63,554 bases of DNA, from the NCBI GenBank assembly GCA_905235305.1, contig CAJOLC010000008.1, positions 1 to 63,554 on the forward strand, in the 5' to 3' direction. The DNA comes from an uncultured Bacteroidaceae bacterium. GTDB lineage: Bacteria > Bacteroidota > Bacteroidia > Bacteroidales > Bacteroidaceae. Shown piece after piece: positions 27,511 to 35,975 of this stretch. Under the pieces are notes generated by a model. It was not told the origin of the DNA. It searched no databases and saw nothing but the letters and a program-made list of their open reading frames with translations. Position 1 is the first letter of the stretch; the number at the start of each line of letters is the position of its first letter. Both the position numbers and the translations under genes were made by a program.

Positions 27511-27543
27511 AAAAGAAGGAGAGGCTCAATGTCTCTCCTTCTT
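27511..27543 (-). terminator. terminator of tRNA-Lys
   Basis: On the minus strand AAGAAGGAGAG and CTCTCCTTCTT pair around a 9-base loop and end in T. The stem starts at the last base of the encoded CCA. Confidence 0.8.
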
Positions 27544-27545
27544 GG

Positions 27546-27618
27546 TAACCCGCTTGGGGTTCGAACCCAAGACCCCCACATTAAAAGTGTGATGCTCTAC
27601 CAACTGAGCTAGCGAGTC
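27546..27618 (-). tRNA. tRNA-Lys (anticodon UUU)
   Basis: The minus strand gives a complete cloverleaf: acceptor GACTCGC/GCGGGTT, D-arm GCTCAGTTGGTAGAGC, anticodon loop CTTTTAA (anticodon TTT) and T-loop GGTTCGAACC, discriminator A. CCA is encoded just beyond (27543-27545). Confidence 0.96.
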
Positions 27619-27650
27619 AACCTAAGTGCAACTTTCTTTAAGTTGCGCCG

Positions 27651-27658
27651 CAAAGGTA
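27651..27658 (-). promoter_or_regulatory. -7 box of tRNA-Lys
   Basis: The minus strand reads TACCTTTG, about 33 bases before the 5' end of the tRNA. Confidence 0.55.
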
Positions 27659-27718
27659 CGAAAAAAGTTGAAAAGGAGAAAATGTGAAGTAACTTTTTTT
27701 TCTTTTATCCGTGCTTTT

Positions 27719-29137
27719 TTACTCTTTCCCGTGTTCTGGAGCATAGAAAGCAGCCACTTCGCTGAGCAAAACCGGTGCTCTGCTGTCAAGTATGGTCAGG
27801 CGTAAGCGTTTGGTCCCGACTGTGGGGAAGCGCAGGATTCGCTTATAGCCTATCGTGGTGGTCTCTTCTCCAGCATCGATTGCTTGCCATGCCTTCCCGT
27901 CGTGCCACTCTATGCGGAATGCCTTTACCCGCTGCCCGAGCGGTATGTATTCCTGCAAGAGCAGGCGATTCAGCTTTGTCTTCGATGTCAGCTTCACCTC
28001 CAGCGACTCGCCGCTTTGCAGGACCTTGTATGTCTCGAAGCAGCCGTCCGTCTCTGCCTTCCTGCGCGGAAGCAAGTTGTGGCTGAGCTCCTGTTTGATA
28101 CGCCCTCGGAAGGCGACCGCGTTTGCAGAGTCGATGGGATTGATGCGGCCCGTGCGGTCGACGGGGAAATTGAGGAGCATCGTGGCATTACGGCCGACGG
28201 AACTATAGTAGATGTCTACGAGCTGTTCGGGTGTCTTGACCTTCCCGTCCTCTCCCTTATGATAGAACCAGCCCGGGCGGATGCTTACGTCACATTCGGC
28301 AGGCATCCATGTGTCGCCATCTGCATGGCCGGGGCCAAGCTCACGGAACTGTGGATAGCCCGGATAGACATCGTCCTTCCGCAGGAAAGCCCAGTTGGTG
28401 GTACTGGCTATGCCGCTCTCGTTGCCCACCCATCTGCAACCGGGACCTCCGTCGGAAAAGATGATGGCCTTAGGTTGCAGGCGATGTATTGTCTCGATGA
28501 TACGAGGATAATTATAATAGGTACGACGGTCTATCTTACGTTCCTCCTTAGCTCCGCCGTACCAGCCGTTTCCTCCGTTCGCTCCGTCGAGCCAGACCTC
28601 GAAGATGTCGCCATAGTCAGAGAGCAGTTCTTCCATCTGCAGGACGTAATACTCAGGGTAGAGCGACGTACCATAGAAGGCTTGATGACGGTCCCAGGGC
28701 GAGAGATAGAGGCCAAGCTTCAGGCCATACTTGCGGCAAGCCTCTGCCAGCTGTCCCACGATATCGCCCTTGCCATCGAGGTAAGGCGTGTTACGGACGC
28801 TGTAGTCGGTGTATTTCGTAGGCCAAAGGCAGAAGCCGTCGTGATGTTTTGCCGTAAGGATGACGCCCTTCATGCCTGATTCGACAAAGGTTCTGACCCA
28901 TTGCTCGCAGTCGAGGTCCGTGGGATTGAACTTGTCCAAAGGCACGTCGCCGTAGCCCCACTCCTGGTCCGTGAAGGTATTCAGCCCGAAATGCACGAAG
29001 GCGTAGGTCTCCATCTGCTGCCAAGCCACCTGCTGAGGCGATGGCAGAGGAGGCAGGGGTGACGGGACTTCTTCGGCATGGAGACTTCCTGCCAAGAGTA
29101 GAGAGACGAGAAAGGTTTTACTTAACCTTTTCTTCAC
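27719..29137 (-). CDS. GH29 alpha-L-fucosidase
   Basis: Exported fucosidase of 472 aa with a signal peptide (about 1-21). GH29 landmarks are YAFVHFGLNTFTDQEWGYG, GMKGVILTAKHHDGFCLWP, LKLGLYLSPWDRH and the nucleophile Asp184 in FEVWLDGANG. The C-terminal part (about 355-470) looks like a carbohydrate-binding sandwich (LNRLLLQEYIPLGQRV, VGTKRLRLTILDSRAPVLLS). The sequence resembles the subfamily that accepts branched fucosides, but this is inferred. It overlaps the transporter-like gene upstream by 20 bases and reads the same way, so the two are probably co-transcribed. It adds fucose removal to the rhamnosidases and GH3 enzymes of this region. Confidence 0.9.
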   Translation of the reverse strand: MKKRLSKTFLVSLLLAGSLHAEEVPSPLPPLPSPQQVAWQQMETYAFVHFGLNTFTDQEWGYGDVPLDKFNPTDLDCEQWVRTFVESGMKGVILTAKHHDGFCLWPTKYTDYSVRNTPYLDGKGDIVGQLAEACRKYGLKLGLYLSPWDRHQAFYGTSLYPEYYVLQMEELLSDYGDIFEVWLDGANGGNGWYGGAKEERKIDRRTYYNYPRIIETIHRLQPKAIIFSDGGPGCRWVGNESGIASTTNWAFLRKDDVYPGYPQFRELGPGHADGDTWMPAECDVSIRPGWFYHKGEDGKVKTPEQLVDIYYSSVGRNATMLLNFPVDRTGRINPIDSANAVAFRGRIKQELSHNLLPRRKAETDGCFETYKVLQSGESLEVKLTSKTKLNRLLLQEYIPLGQRVKAFRIEWHDGKAWQAIDAGEETTTIGYKRILRFPTVGTKRLRLTILDSRAPVLLSEVAAFYAPEHGKE

Positions 29138-30218
29138 TGGTATTTTCTGTTTCCTTAAGAATAAAACGCCTGTAATAAGAGATGAGTAATGTCGTCAGTG
29201 GCAAGGCAATGATGAGTCCGATGATGCCAAGCAAACTGCCCCATATGGAGAGGCTCAGCAGGATGATGGCAGGGTTCAGTCCCATGACGTGACCCATAAT
29301 CCTTGGCGTGAGGATAAGGTCCTGGATAGTCTGCACAACGGCAAAGACGGCCAAGGCACATAACATGATGACCCAAAAGCTTTGTCCTGTGTCGGCAGCC
29401 TTCACGAGAGCCAATATGATCGTAGGTATGAAGCCTAGCAGCTGCAGGTAAGGAATCAGGTTCAGGAGGCCGATGAAGAGCCCCAGACCTATCGCCATCG
29501 GAAAGTCGATGATAAGGAAACCAATGCTGAAGAGGATGCCTACGAGCAGGGCAATGAGCGACTGCCCACGGAAGTAAGCATTCATCCCGCTCTTCACATC
29601 ACCAGCCACCATGCTCGCAAAGCCTCTCTGACCAGCAGGAATTAAACGAACCCAGCCCTCGGATATCTTCTCGTAGTCCATCAGGATAAAGAAGAGATAG
29701 AGCAACACGACCAGACTTCCCAGCAGTCCGATGGCAAAGTTAAGCGTGCCGGAAAGGACCCCCCAAGCTTTCATGACAAGACTCTCGCAGGCATCCATCA
29801 AACTGCTGTGCTGCAGGAGCTGCATCAGGGAGTCGTCGTTGGCATAACTCTGTAGCATGCCCTGGATGTTTACCATGAACTCGGACGACACCAAGGCATC
29901 GTTGAAATAGACGGTTATCAGGTCAGCCATCCGGAGACTTTCCTCGATGATGGGCGGCACAACGAGAAAGGCAGCAAGGGTAATGACGGCTAAAACGGCA
30001 AGCAAAGCCACCACAATGCTCGGGACTCTGTATTTCAATCGGCACCTGTATTGCAGAAAGTGCACAAACGGGTATATCATGTAAGCCATGATCCATGCAA
30101 TGAAGAATGGCAACAGAACTTTGGAAAGACGATTGACAAGCAGGATGCACCCTGCCACAACCACTACCACAATGAGCCAACGCACCACGCGGTCGAAAGT
30201 AATCTCCTGTTCGAACAT
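29118..30218 (-). CDS. AI-2E (PerM) family transporter
   Basis: Integral membrane protein of 366 aa with about seven or eight helices. The N-terminal pair (WLIVVVVVAGCILLVNRLS, VLLPFFIAWIMAYMIYPFVH) and the conserved C-terminal block (LIPYLQLLGFIPTIILAL, ILTPRIMGHVMGLNPAIILL) are typical of the PerM/AI-2E family, which includes exporters of small molecules and Na+/H+ antiporters. The substrate here is unknown. luxS lies about 22 kb away and is not linked. It starts 5 bases after the end of the thymidine kinase gene, so tdk, this gene and the fucosidase could share one transcript. Confidence 0.9.
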   Translation of the reverse strand: MFEQEITFDRVVRWLIVVVVVAGCILLVNRLSKVLLPFFIAWIMAYMIYPFVHFLQYRCRLKYRVPSIVVALLAVLAVITLAAFLVVPPIIEESLRMADLITVYFNDALVSSEFMVNIQGMLQSYANDDSLMQLLQHSSLMDACESLVMKAWGVLSGTLNFAIGLLGSLVVLLYLFFILMDYEKISEGWVRLIPAGQRGFASMVAGDVKSGMNAYFRGQSLIALLVGILFSIGFLIIDFPMAIGLGLFIGLLNLIPYLQLLGFIPTIILALVKAADTGQSFWVIMLCALAVFAVVQTIQDLILTPRIMGHVMGLNPAIILLSLSIWGSLLGIIGLIIALPLTTLLISYYRRFILKETENTSEEKVK

Positions 30219-30223
30219 ATAAT

Positions 30224-30823
30224 CTATTTACTATTTGACGATTTACTGTTAACGATTTCGGCATAGCATTCCCGGCAGAGCGGTTCGTACTCTTGCTTCT
30301 CGCCGAGGAGGACCTGCTTCTCGCCTGCCACGATGCGATGGCTGATGTAGGCCAATGCTCCGCAGCGTACACAGATGGCATGAACCTTCGTCACCTCGTC
30401 GGCAATGGCAAGGAGTGCCGGCATTGGACCGAAAGGCACACCCTTGAAGTCAAGGTCGAGGCCTGCCACGATGACACGAATACCTCTGGCGGCAAGCTCA
30501 TTGCATACCTCCACGATATGCTCATCGAAGAACTGCGCCTCGTCAATGCCCACCACATCACTCTCCTGCGTCATAAGCAGGATACTGGCGGAGGAATCGA
30601 CAGGTGTGGAGGGAATACTCGTCCCTTCGTGACTGACAACTTCTTCTTCGCTGTAGCGCACGTCGATGGCCGGTTTGAATATCTCTACCTTTTGCCTGGC
30701 GAACTGTGCCCTGCGAAGGCGACGGATGAGCTCCTCTGTCTTGCCCGAGAACATCGAGCCACATACGACTTCCACCCTGCCGCGACGCATCATCTCGCCA
30801 TTACTTGAACCGACGTCTTTCAT
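30224..30823 (-). CDS. tdk: thymidine kinase
   Basis: Phosphorylates thymidine to dTMP in pyrimidine salvage; cytoplasmic. The 199-residue protein has the P-loop [14 protein letters not shown] (about 22-35), the acidic metal motif [11 protein letters not shown], the lasso region and two Cys pairs of the structural zinc site (CVRCG and CREC). The start at 30823 ([12 protein letters not shown]) is chosen because a -7 box lies at 30848-30855; longer reading to 30907 would pass through the promoter. The C-terminus is a little extended (SKSSNSK). Confidence 0.95.
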   Translation of the reverse strand: MKDVGSSNGEMMRRGRVEVVCGSMFSGKTEELIRRLRRAQFARQKVEIFKPAIDVRYSEEEVVSHEGTSIPSTPVDSSASILLMTQESDVVGIDEAQFFDEHIVEVCNELAARGIRVIVAGLDLDFKGVPFGPMPALLAIADEVTKVHAICVRCGALAYISHRIVAGEKQVLLGEKQEYEPLCRECYAEIVNSKSSNSK

Positions 30824-30847
30824 TGTCTGTGGTCTTCTTTTGTCCGA

Positions 30848-30855
30848 CAAATATA
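30848..30855 (-). promoter_or_regulatory. -7 box of tdk
   Basis: The minus strand reads TATATTTG, 25 bases before the tdk ATG. Confidence 0.6.
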
Positions 30856-30949
30856 CTATTTTCTGGTGAATCCTGCGCCGAAAGAGGTAGAAAAATGCTA
30901 AAAACACTTAATGTTCAGGGTTCAATGTCTAATGTTCAATGTTTTTTCG

Positions 30950-30957
30950 TACCTTTG
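30950..30957 (+). promoter_or_regulatory. -7 box of rsmI
   Basis: TACCTTTG lies 31 bases before the ATG at 30989. In-frame codons upstream (from 30911) would precede the transcription start. Confidence 0.6.
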
Positions 30958-30988
30958 TCCCTGCGATAATGTATACGGACATAAAAGT

Positions 30989-31714
30989 ATGGGAACGCTT
31001 TACTTGGTGCCGACCCCTGTAGGCAATTTCGAGGACATCACGATGCGGGCACTCCGTGTGCTGCGCGAGGCTGACCTCATCCTTGCCGAGGACACGCGCA
31101 CGAGCGGCAACCTGCTCCGGCACTTCGACATCAGAAACGCCATGCTCTCCTACCACAAGTTCAACGAGCATCAGACGGTGGAGGGCATCGTGGAGCGCCT
31201 GCTGGGCGGGCAGACGATTGCTGTCGTCAGCGATGCAGGCACGCCGGGCATCAGCGACCCGGGCTTCCTCGTGGCACGCGAAGCCATACGGGCCGGCATT
31301 GAGGTCATCACGTTGCCTGGTGCCACGGCCTTCGTGCCGGCACTCGTCAGCAGCGGACTTCCCTGCGACCGCTTCTGCTTCGAGGGTTTCCTGCCACAGA
31401 AGAAGGGCAGGCAGACGCGGCTCCAAGCCCTTGCTGAGGAGACGCGGACGATGATCTTCTACGAGTCGCCGCACCGCATCGTGAAGGCTCTGACGCAGTT
31501 CATCGAGGTCTTCGGACCGGACAGGCAAGTCAGCGTCTGCCGCGAGATAAGCAAGATACACGAGGAGAGCGTGCGCGGCACGCTTCAGGAAGTGCTCGGG
31601 CACTTCACCGAGACGGAGCCTCGCGGCGAATTCGTCATAGTGGTGGGAGGAACCTCCACCGGTCCCTCAAAAGGAGGGAGGAACGGAGAAGAGGATAAAG
31701 ACTATAAACAATAA
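30989..31714 (+). CDS. rsmI: 16S rRNA (cytidine1402-2'-O)-methyltransferase
   Basis: SAM-dependent methyltransferase that modifies C1402 of 16S rRNA. The 241-residue protein has the family blocks LYLVPTPVGNFEDITMRAL, LAEDTRTSGNLLRHF, AVVSDAGTPGISDPG, LPGATAFVPALVSSGLP and FYESPHRIVKAL. The last 18 residues (TGPSKGGRNGEEDKDYKQ) are unlike the family and are encoded by a GC-rich palindromic repeat (GGTCCCTCAAAAGGAGGGAG, 31661-31680), so the original C-terminus seems to have been extended by repeat insertion. The start is fixed by the -7 box and the conserved N-terminus. Confidence 0.94.
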   Translation: MGTLYLVPTPVGNFEDITMRALRVLREADLILAEDTRTSGNLLRHFDIRNAMLSYHKFNEHQTVEGIVERLLGGQTIAVVSDAGTPGISDPGFLVAREAIRAGIEVITLPGATAFVPALVSSGLPCDRFCFEGFLPQKKGRQTRLQALAEETRTMIFYESPHRIVKALTQFIEVFGPDRQVSVCREISKIHEESVRGTLQEVLGHFTETEPRGEFVIVVGGTSTGPSKGGRNGEEDKDYKQ

Positions 31715-31732
31715 GAAGAAACAACTTTCCTT

Positions 31733-31766
31733 CTCTTCACCCCTCCCTAGGAGAGGTCGGGGAAGG
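31733..31766. repeat. GC-rich palindromic interspersed repeat
   Basis: CCCCTCCCTAGGAGAGGTCG is centred on CCTAGG and resembles segments at 32641-32676, 34098-34137 and 55075-55108, all in gaps, as well as 31661-31680 inside the rsmI end. Confidence 0.6.
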
Positions 31767-31782
31767 CTAAATGATTTGGTAT

Positions 31783-32637
31783 ATGAAAAAGATTCTTTTA
31801 CTCGTTGCATGCGTCCTCGGTTTGAGCGCCTGCAACATGACAGGTGGACAACAACAAGATGCCATTCAGCAGGAACGCGATTCCCTGCAGCGCATCATCA
31901 ATGAGAAGGATATGGAGCTGGACGACATCTTGGGCGTCTTCAACGAGGTGCAGGAAGGCATCCGCCGTATCAATGAGGCAGAAGGGCGCGTGACGATTGC
32001 GGAAGGTAACCCCGAGAGTGCCAGCAGCAAAGATGTCATACGCGACAACATGGACTTCATCAAGCAAGCCATGCAGCAGAACCGCGACATGATTGCGCAA
32101 CTGCAGGAGAAACTCAAGAACAGTAGCATCAAGAACACTAAGATGCAGAAGACCATCGAAAGCCTTCAGGCTCAGATTGATGCTCAGTCTGCCCGTATTC
32201 AGGAACTCGAGGCAAGCCTTGCAGAAAAGGATGCACTCATCGAGTCACAAGGTGAGGCAATCGCTGGACTCAGCAACGACGTGGCTTCGCTGACAGAAGA
32301 GAACAAACAGAAGACGGAGAAGGTGCAGCAGCAGGACAAGGAACTGAACAGCGCATGGTTCGTGTTCGGCACCAAGAACGAACTGAAGGAACAGAAGATC
32401 CTGACGAAAGGCGACGTGCTGAAGAGCAGTGACTTCAACAAGGACTACTTCACGAAGATTGACATCCGCTACGACAAGGACATCAAGTTCTACAGCAAAA
32501 ACGCACAGCTCCTTTCCTCGCACCCTGCCGGCTCATACCAGATGACGAAGGACAGCCAGGGCCAGTACGAACTGCACATCACCGACCCACAGAAGTTCTG
32601 GAGCGTCAGCAAATACCTTGTGGTGCTGGTTAAATAA
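31783..32637 (+). CDS. coiled-coil lipoprotein
   Basis: Envelope lipoprotein of 284 aa: signal and lipobox MKKILLLVACVLGLSAC (Cys17 lipidated). Residues about 25-190 are a long coiled coil rich in Gln, Glu and Lys (ERDSLQRIINEKDMELDDIL, IESLQAQIDAQSARIQELEA). The C-terminal ~90 residues are globular (SAWFVFGTKNELKEQKIL, PQKFWSVSKYLVVLVK). I do not know its exact family function; a periplasmic spacer or cell-surface role is inferred. The Met at 31783 is chosen over 31771 because it starts the lipoprotein signal. The gene stands between two palindromic repeats. Confidence 0.8.
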   Translation: MKKILLLVACVLGLSACNMTGGQQQDAIQQERDSLQRIINEKDMELDDILGVFNEVQEGIRRINEAEGRVTIAEGNPESASSKDVIRDNMDFIKQAMQQNRDMIAQLQEKLKNSSIKNTKMQKTIESLQAQIDAQSARIQELEASLAEKDALIESQGEAIAGLSNDVASLTEENKQKTEKVQQQDKELNSAWFVFGTKNELKEQKILTKGDVLKSSDFNKDYFTKIDIRYDKDIKFYSKNAQLLSSHPAGSYQMTKDSQGQYELHITDPQKFWSVSKYLVVLVK

Positions 32638-32640
32638 AAG

Positions 32641-32676
32641 CCTCACCCCCGACCCCTCTCCAAGGAGAGGGGAGAA
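32641..32676. repeat. GC-rich palindromic interspersed repeat
   Basis: CCCCTCTCCAAGGAGAGGGG is a near-perfect palindrome right after the lipoprotein stop codon. It could form a hairpin in RNA. Same family as 31733-31766. Confidence 0.65.
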
Positions 32677-32689
32677 AAGAAGTACATAG

Positions 32690-32734
32690 CTAAATTACTA
32701 AATAGTAAATAGTAAATTGTCAAATAGTAAATTG
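32690..32734. repeat. AT-rich AAATAGTAAATTGT repeats before hflX
   Basis: AATAGTAAAT and AATAGTAAATTG occur three times in a row up to the hflX leader. Related motifs (TTAACTATTTA, AATTTAC) occur at 18045-18085, 30225-30250 and 55105-55125, all close to gene starts or ends. Confidence 0.5.
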
Positions 32735-32796
32735 TGAGGACATCCCGTAGCAAACACTATAATTCTTCGCGCTCGTCACTGCCCTTCGAGGACGGA

Positions 32797-34056
32797 ATGA
32801 CGAACGTGAAGTTCCACAACGTCATCGACGACACGCCCGAGACGGCCATCCTCGTCGGCCTCATCACACCCAATCAGGACGAGCGCAAGACAACGGAATA
32901 CCTCGACGAACTGGAGTTTCTGGCAGAGACTGCCGGAGCCAAGACCATACGTCGCTTCACGCAACGCCTTGGTGGACCGAACAGCGTCACGTACCTTGGT
33001 ATCGGCAAACTGCAAGAGATACGTGCATACATACAGGCCGAGGAGGATGCCGAGCGCGAGGTGTCGATGGTCATCTTCGACGACGAGCTCTCTGCCAAGC
33101 AACTCCGCAACATAGAGAACGAGTTGAAGGTCAAGATACTGGACCGCACGACGCTCATCCTCGACATCTTTGCCATGCGAGCTCAAACGGCGAATGCCAA
33201 GACACAGGTCGAGCTGGCACAATACAGATACATGTTGCCTCGACTGCAAAGGCTCTGGACGCACCTCGAGCGACAGGGCGGCGGCTCTGGCAGTGGTGGA
33301 GGCAAAGGCTCAGTCGGACTGAGAGGACCTGGTGAGACGCAGCTCGAGATGGACCGCCGTATCATTCTCAACCGCATGAGTCTGCTCAAGCAACGTCTCG
33401 CGGAAATCGACAAGCAGAAGACCACCCAACGAGGCAACCGCGGCAAGATGATACGCGTGGCACTCGTGGGCTACACCAACGTGGGCAAGAGCACCCTGAT
33501 GAACCTCCTCTCCAGGAGCGACGTCTTTGCCGAGAACAAGCTCTTCGCCACCCTTGATACGACGGTCCGCAAGGTCATCGTCGATAACCTCCCCTTCCTG
33601 CTCAGCGATACGGTAGGTTTCATACGCAAGCTCCCCACCGACCTTGTCGATTCATTCAAAAGTACGCTTGACGAGGTTCGAGAGGCCGACCTGCTGCTCC
33701 ACATCGTCGACATCAGCCACCCCGACTTCGAAGACCAGATCAAGGTGGTCGACAAGACGCTCGCCGACCTCGGATGCAGCGAGAAGCCACAGATGATTGT
33801 CTTCAACAAGACGGACGCCTACACATGGGAAGAGAAGGATGCCGACGACCTGACGCCGGCCACCCGACGCAACGTCTCGCTCCAGGAGCTCATCAAGACC
33901 TGGATGGCAAGGCTTGACGGGCAGTGCCTTTTCATCTCCGCCAAAGACCGCACCGGCGTGGACACCCTGAAGCAGGTACTATATAATAAGGTGCGCGAAC
34001 TGCACGTCCAGAAGTACCCTTACAACGACTTCCTCTTCGAGCACTACGAAGAATAA
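32797..34056 (+). CDS. hflX: ribosome-associated GTPase HflX
   Basis: GTPase that binds the 50S subunit and splits stalled ribosomes. From the ATG the protein has 419 aa. The N-terminal HflX domain (ETAILVGLITPNQDERKTTE, LGIGKLQEIRAYI, DRTTLILDIFAMRAQTANAK) is followed by the linker GLRGPGETQLEMDRR and the G domain: G1 GYTNVGKST, G3 DTVGFIRKLP, G4 NKTD, G5 SAKD. A GTG at 32734 would add 21 residues, but the ATG at 32797 matches the usual N-terminus and avoids the AT-rich repeats. Confidence 0.95.
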   Translation: MTNVKFHNVIDDTPETAILVGLITPNQDERKTTEYLDELEFLAETAGAKTIRRFTQRLGGPNSVTYLGIGKLQEIRAYIQAEEDAEREVSMVIFDDELSAKQLRNIENELKVKILDRTTLILDIFAMRAQTANAKTQVELAQYRYMLPRLQRLWTHLERQGGGSGSGGGKGSVGLRGPGETQLEMDRRIILNRMSLLKQRLAEIDKQKTTQRGNRGKMIRVALVGYTNVGKSTLMNLLSRSDVFAENKLFATLDTTVRKVIVDNLPFLLSDTVGFIRKLPTDLVDSFKSTLDEVREADLLLHIVDISHPDFEDQIKVVDKTLADLGCSEKPQMIVFNKTDAYTWEEKDADDLTPATRRNVSLQELIKTWMARLDGQCLFISAKDRTGVDTLKQVLYNKVRELHVQKYPYNDFLFEHYEE

Positions 34057-34097
34057 TTTGATACTAACATAAACTGCCCACGACCCTGCGAAGCAGT

Positions 34098-34137
34098 TCC
34101 CTCGCCCTTTACGGGAGAGGGTTAGGGAGAGGGTCCT
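34098..34137. repeat. GC-rich palindromic interspersed repeat
   Basis: CCCTCGCCCTTTACGGGAGA followed by GGGTTAGGGAGAGGG ends 3 bases before the fumarase ATG, where it takes the place of a ribosome-binding site. Same family as 32641-32676. Confidence 0.55.
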
Positions 34138-34140
34138 TTT

Positions 34141-35799
34141 ATGGCTGAATTCAAGTATGCCCCAATGTTCCAGATGGGCGAGGACAAGACAGAGTACCGC
34201 CTCCTTACAAAGGAAGGCGTCACAGTCAGCAATTTCGAGGGGAAGGAAATCGTGAAGGTTTCCCCCGAAGCACTGACACTTTTGGCTCAGCAAGCTTTCC
34301 ACGACGTGGAGTTCATGCTTCGCCGCGAGCACAACCTGCAGGTGGCTCAGATTCTGAATGACCCTGATGCCAGCGAGAACGACAAGTACGTCGCCCTGCA
34401 ATTCCTGCGTAATGCCGAGACAGCTTGTAAGGGCATCCTTCCCTTCTGCCAAGACACCGGCACGGCCATCATCCATGGTGAGAAGGGCCAGCAGGTGTGG
34501 ACAGGCTTCGAGGACGAAGAAGCACTCTCACGCGGCGTGTTCAATACGTTCACGCAGGAGAATCTCCGCTACTCGCAGAACGCCCCCCTGAACATGTACG
34601 ACGAGGTGAACACGAAGTGCAATCTGCCTGCTCAGATTGACATCGAGGCCACAGAGGGTGCAGAGTACCGCTTCGTCATGGTCGCCAAGGGCGGAGGTTC
34701 GGCCAACAAGACGTATTTTTATCCCATGACGAAAGCTACTATCCAGAACGAAGGCACGCTCTTGCCCTTCCTCGTAGAAGAGATGAAGCACCTCGGCACT
34801 GCTGCCTGCCCGCCCTACCACATTGCATTCGTCATCGGCGGCACGTCGGCAGAGAAGAACCTGCTGACCGTCAAGCTCGCCAGCATCAAGTACTACGACA
34901 GCCTGCCCACCACGGGCGACGAGACAGGACGTGCTTTCCGTGACATCGACCTGGAACAGAAACTTCTGGAAGAAGCCCACAAGATCGGCCTCGGCGCACA
35001 GTTCGGCGGCAAGTATCTGGCCCACGACATCCGCGTCATCCGCCTGCCTCGCCACGGCGCAAGCTGTCCCATCGGCATGGGTGTATCCTGCTCTGCCGAC
35101 CGCAACATCAAGGCAAAGATTAATCGCGACGGCATCTGGCTTGAGAAGATGGACGACTGCCCGAGCGAACTCATTCCGGAAGAACTGCGTCTGCCTGGCG
35201 AGGGTGGCAAGGGCATTGACATCGACCTCGATAAGGGCATAGATGCCGTTCGCGCAGAACTCAGCAAGTATCCAGTCTCGACACGCGTCAACCTCCGCGG
35301 CACCATTATCGTGGCTCGCGACATCGCACACGCCAAGCTGAAGGCACGTCTCGATGCAGGCGAAGGAATGCCTCAGTACTTCAAGGACTACCCGATACTC
35401 TATGCCGGTCCTGCCAAGACGCCCGAGGGCTATCCTTGTGGTTCGATGGGACCCACCACGGCCAACCGTATGGACCCATACGTCGATGAATTCCAGGCCA
35501 ACGGCGCTTCGCTTGTGATGATTGCCAAAGGCAACCGCACACAGCAAGTGACGGATGCCTGCAAAAAACATGGCGGCTTCTATCTCGGCACGATAGGCGG
35601 CGTGGCAGCAGTCCTCTCGCAAAGCAGCATCAAGAGCATCGAGTGCGTGGAGTATCCTGAACTCGGCATGGAGGCCATCTGGAAGATAACCGTCGAGGAC
35701 TTCCCCGCCTTCATCCTCGTGGACGACAAGGGCAACGACTTCTTCAAGCAGCTCAAGCCCGTGCCCGAAGCAGTAAGGACACCGGACGCTACATTATAA
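34141..35799 (+). CDS. class I (iron-sulfur) fumarate hydratase
   Basis: Interconverts fumarate and malate in the reductive or oxidative branch of the TCA cycle; cytoplasmic. The 552-residue length is normal for the fused class I enzyme. Cys residues for the [4Fe-4S] cluster are in [25 protein letters not shown] and [17 protein letters not shown]. The N-terminal alpha part ends at about 370, and the C-terminal beta part ([38 protein letters not shown]) follows. In anaerobic Bacteroidales it usually serves succinate formation. Monocistronic, with a strong terminator. Confidence 0.95.
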   Translation: MAEFKYAPMFQMGEDKTEYRLLTKEGVTVSNFEGKEIVKVSPEALTLLAQQAFHDVEFMLRREHNLQVAQILNDPDASENDKYVALQFLRNAETACKGILPFCQDTGTAIIHGEKGQQVWTGFEDEEALSRGVFNTFTQENLRYSQNAPLNMYDEVNTKCNLPAQIDIEATEGAEYRFVMVAKGGGSANKTYFYPMTKATIQNEGTLLPFLVEEMKHLGTAACPPYHIAFVIGGTSAEKNLLTVKLASIKYYDSLPTTGDETGRAFRDIDLEQKLLEEAHKIGLGAQFGGKYLAHDIRVIRLPRHGASCPIGMGVSCSADRNIKAKINRDGIWLEKMDDCPSELIPEELRLPGEGGKGIDIDLDKGIDAVRAELSKYPVSTRVNLRGTIIVARDIAHAKLKARLDAGEGMPQYFKDYPILYAGPAKTPEGYPCGSMGPTTANRMDPYVDEFQANGASLVMIAKGNRTQQVTDACKKHGGFYLGTIGGVAAVLSQSSIKSIECVEYPELGMEAIWKITVEDFPAFILVDDKGNDFFKQLKPVPEAVRTPDATL

Positions 35800-35807
35800 T
35801 ATACTAA

Positions 35808-35841
35808 AGAGACTTGCATCCCAAATGCAGGTCTCTTTTTG
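35808..35841 (+). terminator. terminator of the fumarase gene
   Basis: AGAGACTTGCAT pairs with ATGCAGGTCTCT (one G-T pair) around a 5-base loop, followed by TTTTTG. Confidence 0.85.
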
Positions 35842-35849
35842 TTGTTGTT

Positions 35850-35945
35850 GACATCTACGACCTGCAAGGCCGGAAGGTGAACGGAACGAGCCTGCCGGGC
35901 GGCATCTACATCGTCAACGGCAAGAAAGTACTGAGAAAAGAATAA
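35850..35945 (+). pseudogene. orphan C-terminal tail of a lost exported protein
   Basis: The frame reads DIYDLQGRKVNGTSLPGG, then IYIVNGKKVLRKE and a stop. This is the same short tail that closes the exported proteins at 8070, 10676, 13749 and 35976. Nothing upstream encodes the rest: the fumarase terminator comes directly before it. It is therefore a remnant of a deleted gene or of recombination between paralogous tails. The next gene, 30 bases downstream, ends in a close relative (EIYDLQGRRIQGSNLSRG). Confidence 0.8.
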
Positions 35946-35975
35946 CGGTATTAACAAATAAAAAGGATTTGACCC

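Noticed and set aside
29118..30218. AI-2 uptake linked to luxS
   Set aside because: The PerM family is broad, the genes are 22 kb apart, and nothing else supports a link.
34528..35622. 364-codon open frame opposite the fumarase gene
   Set aside because: Antisense shadow of a complete class I fumarase.
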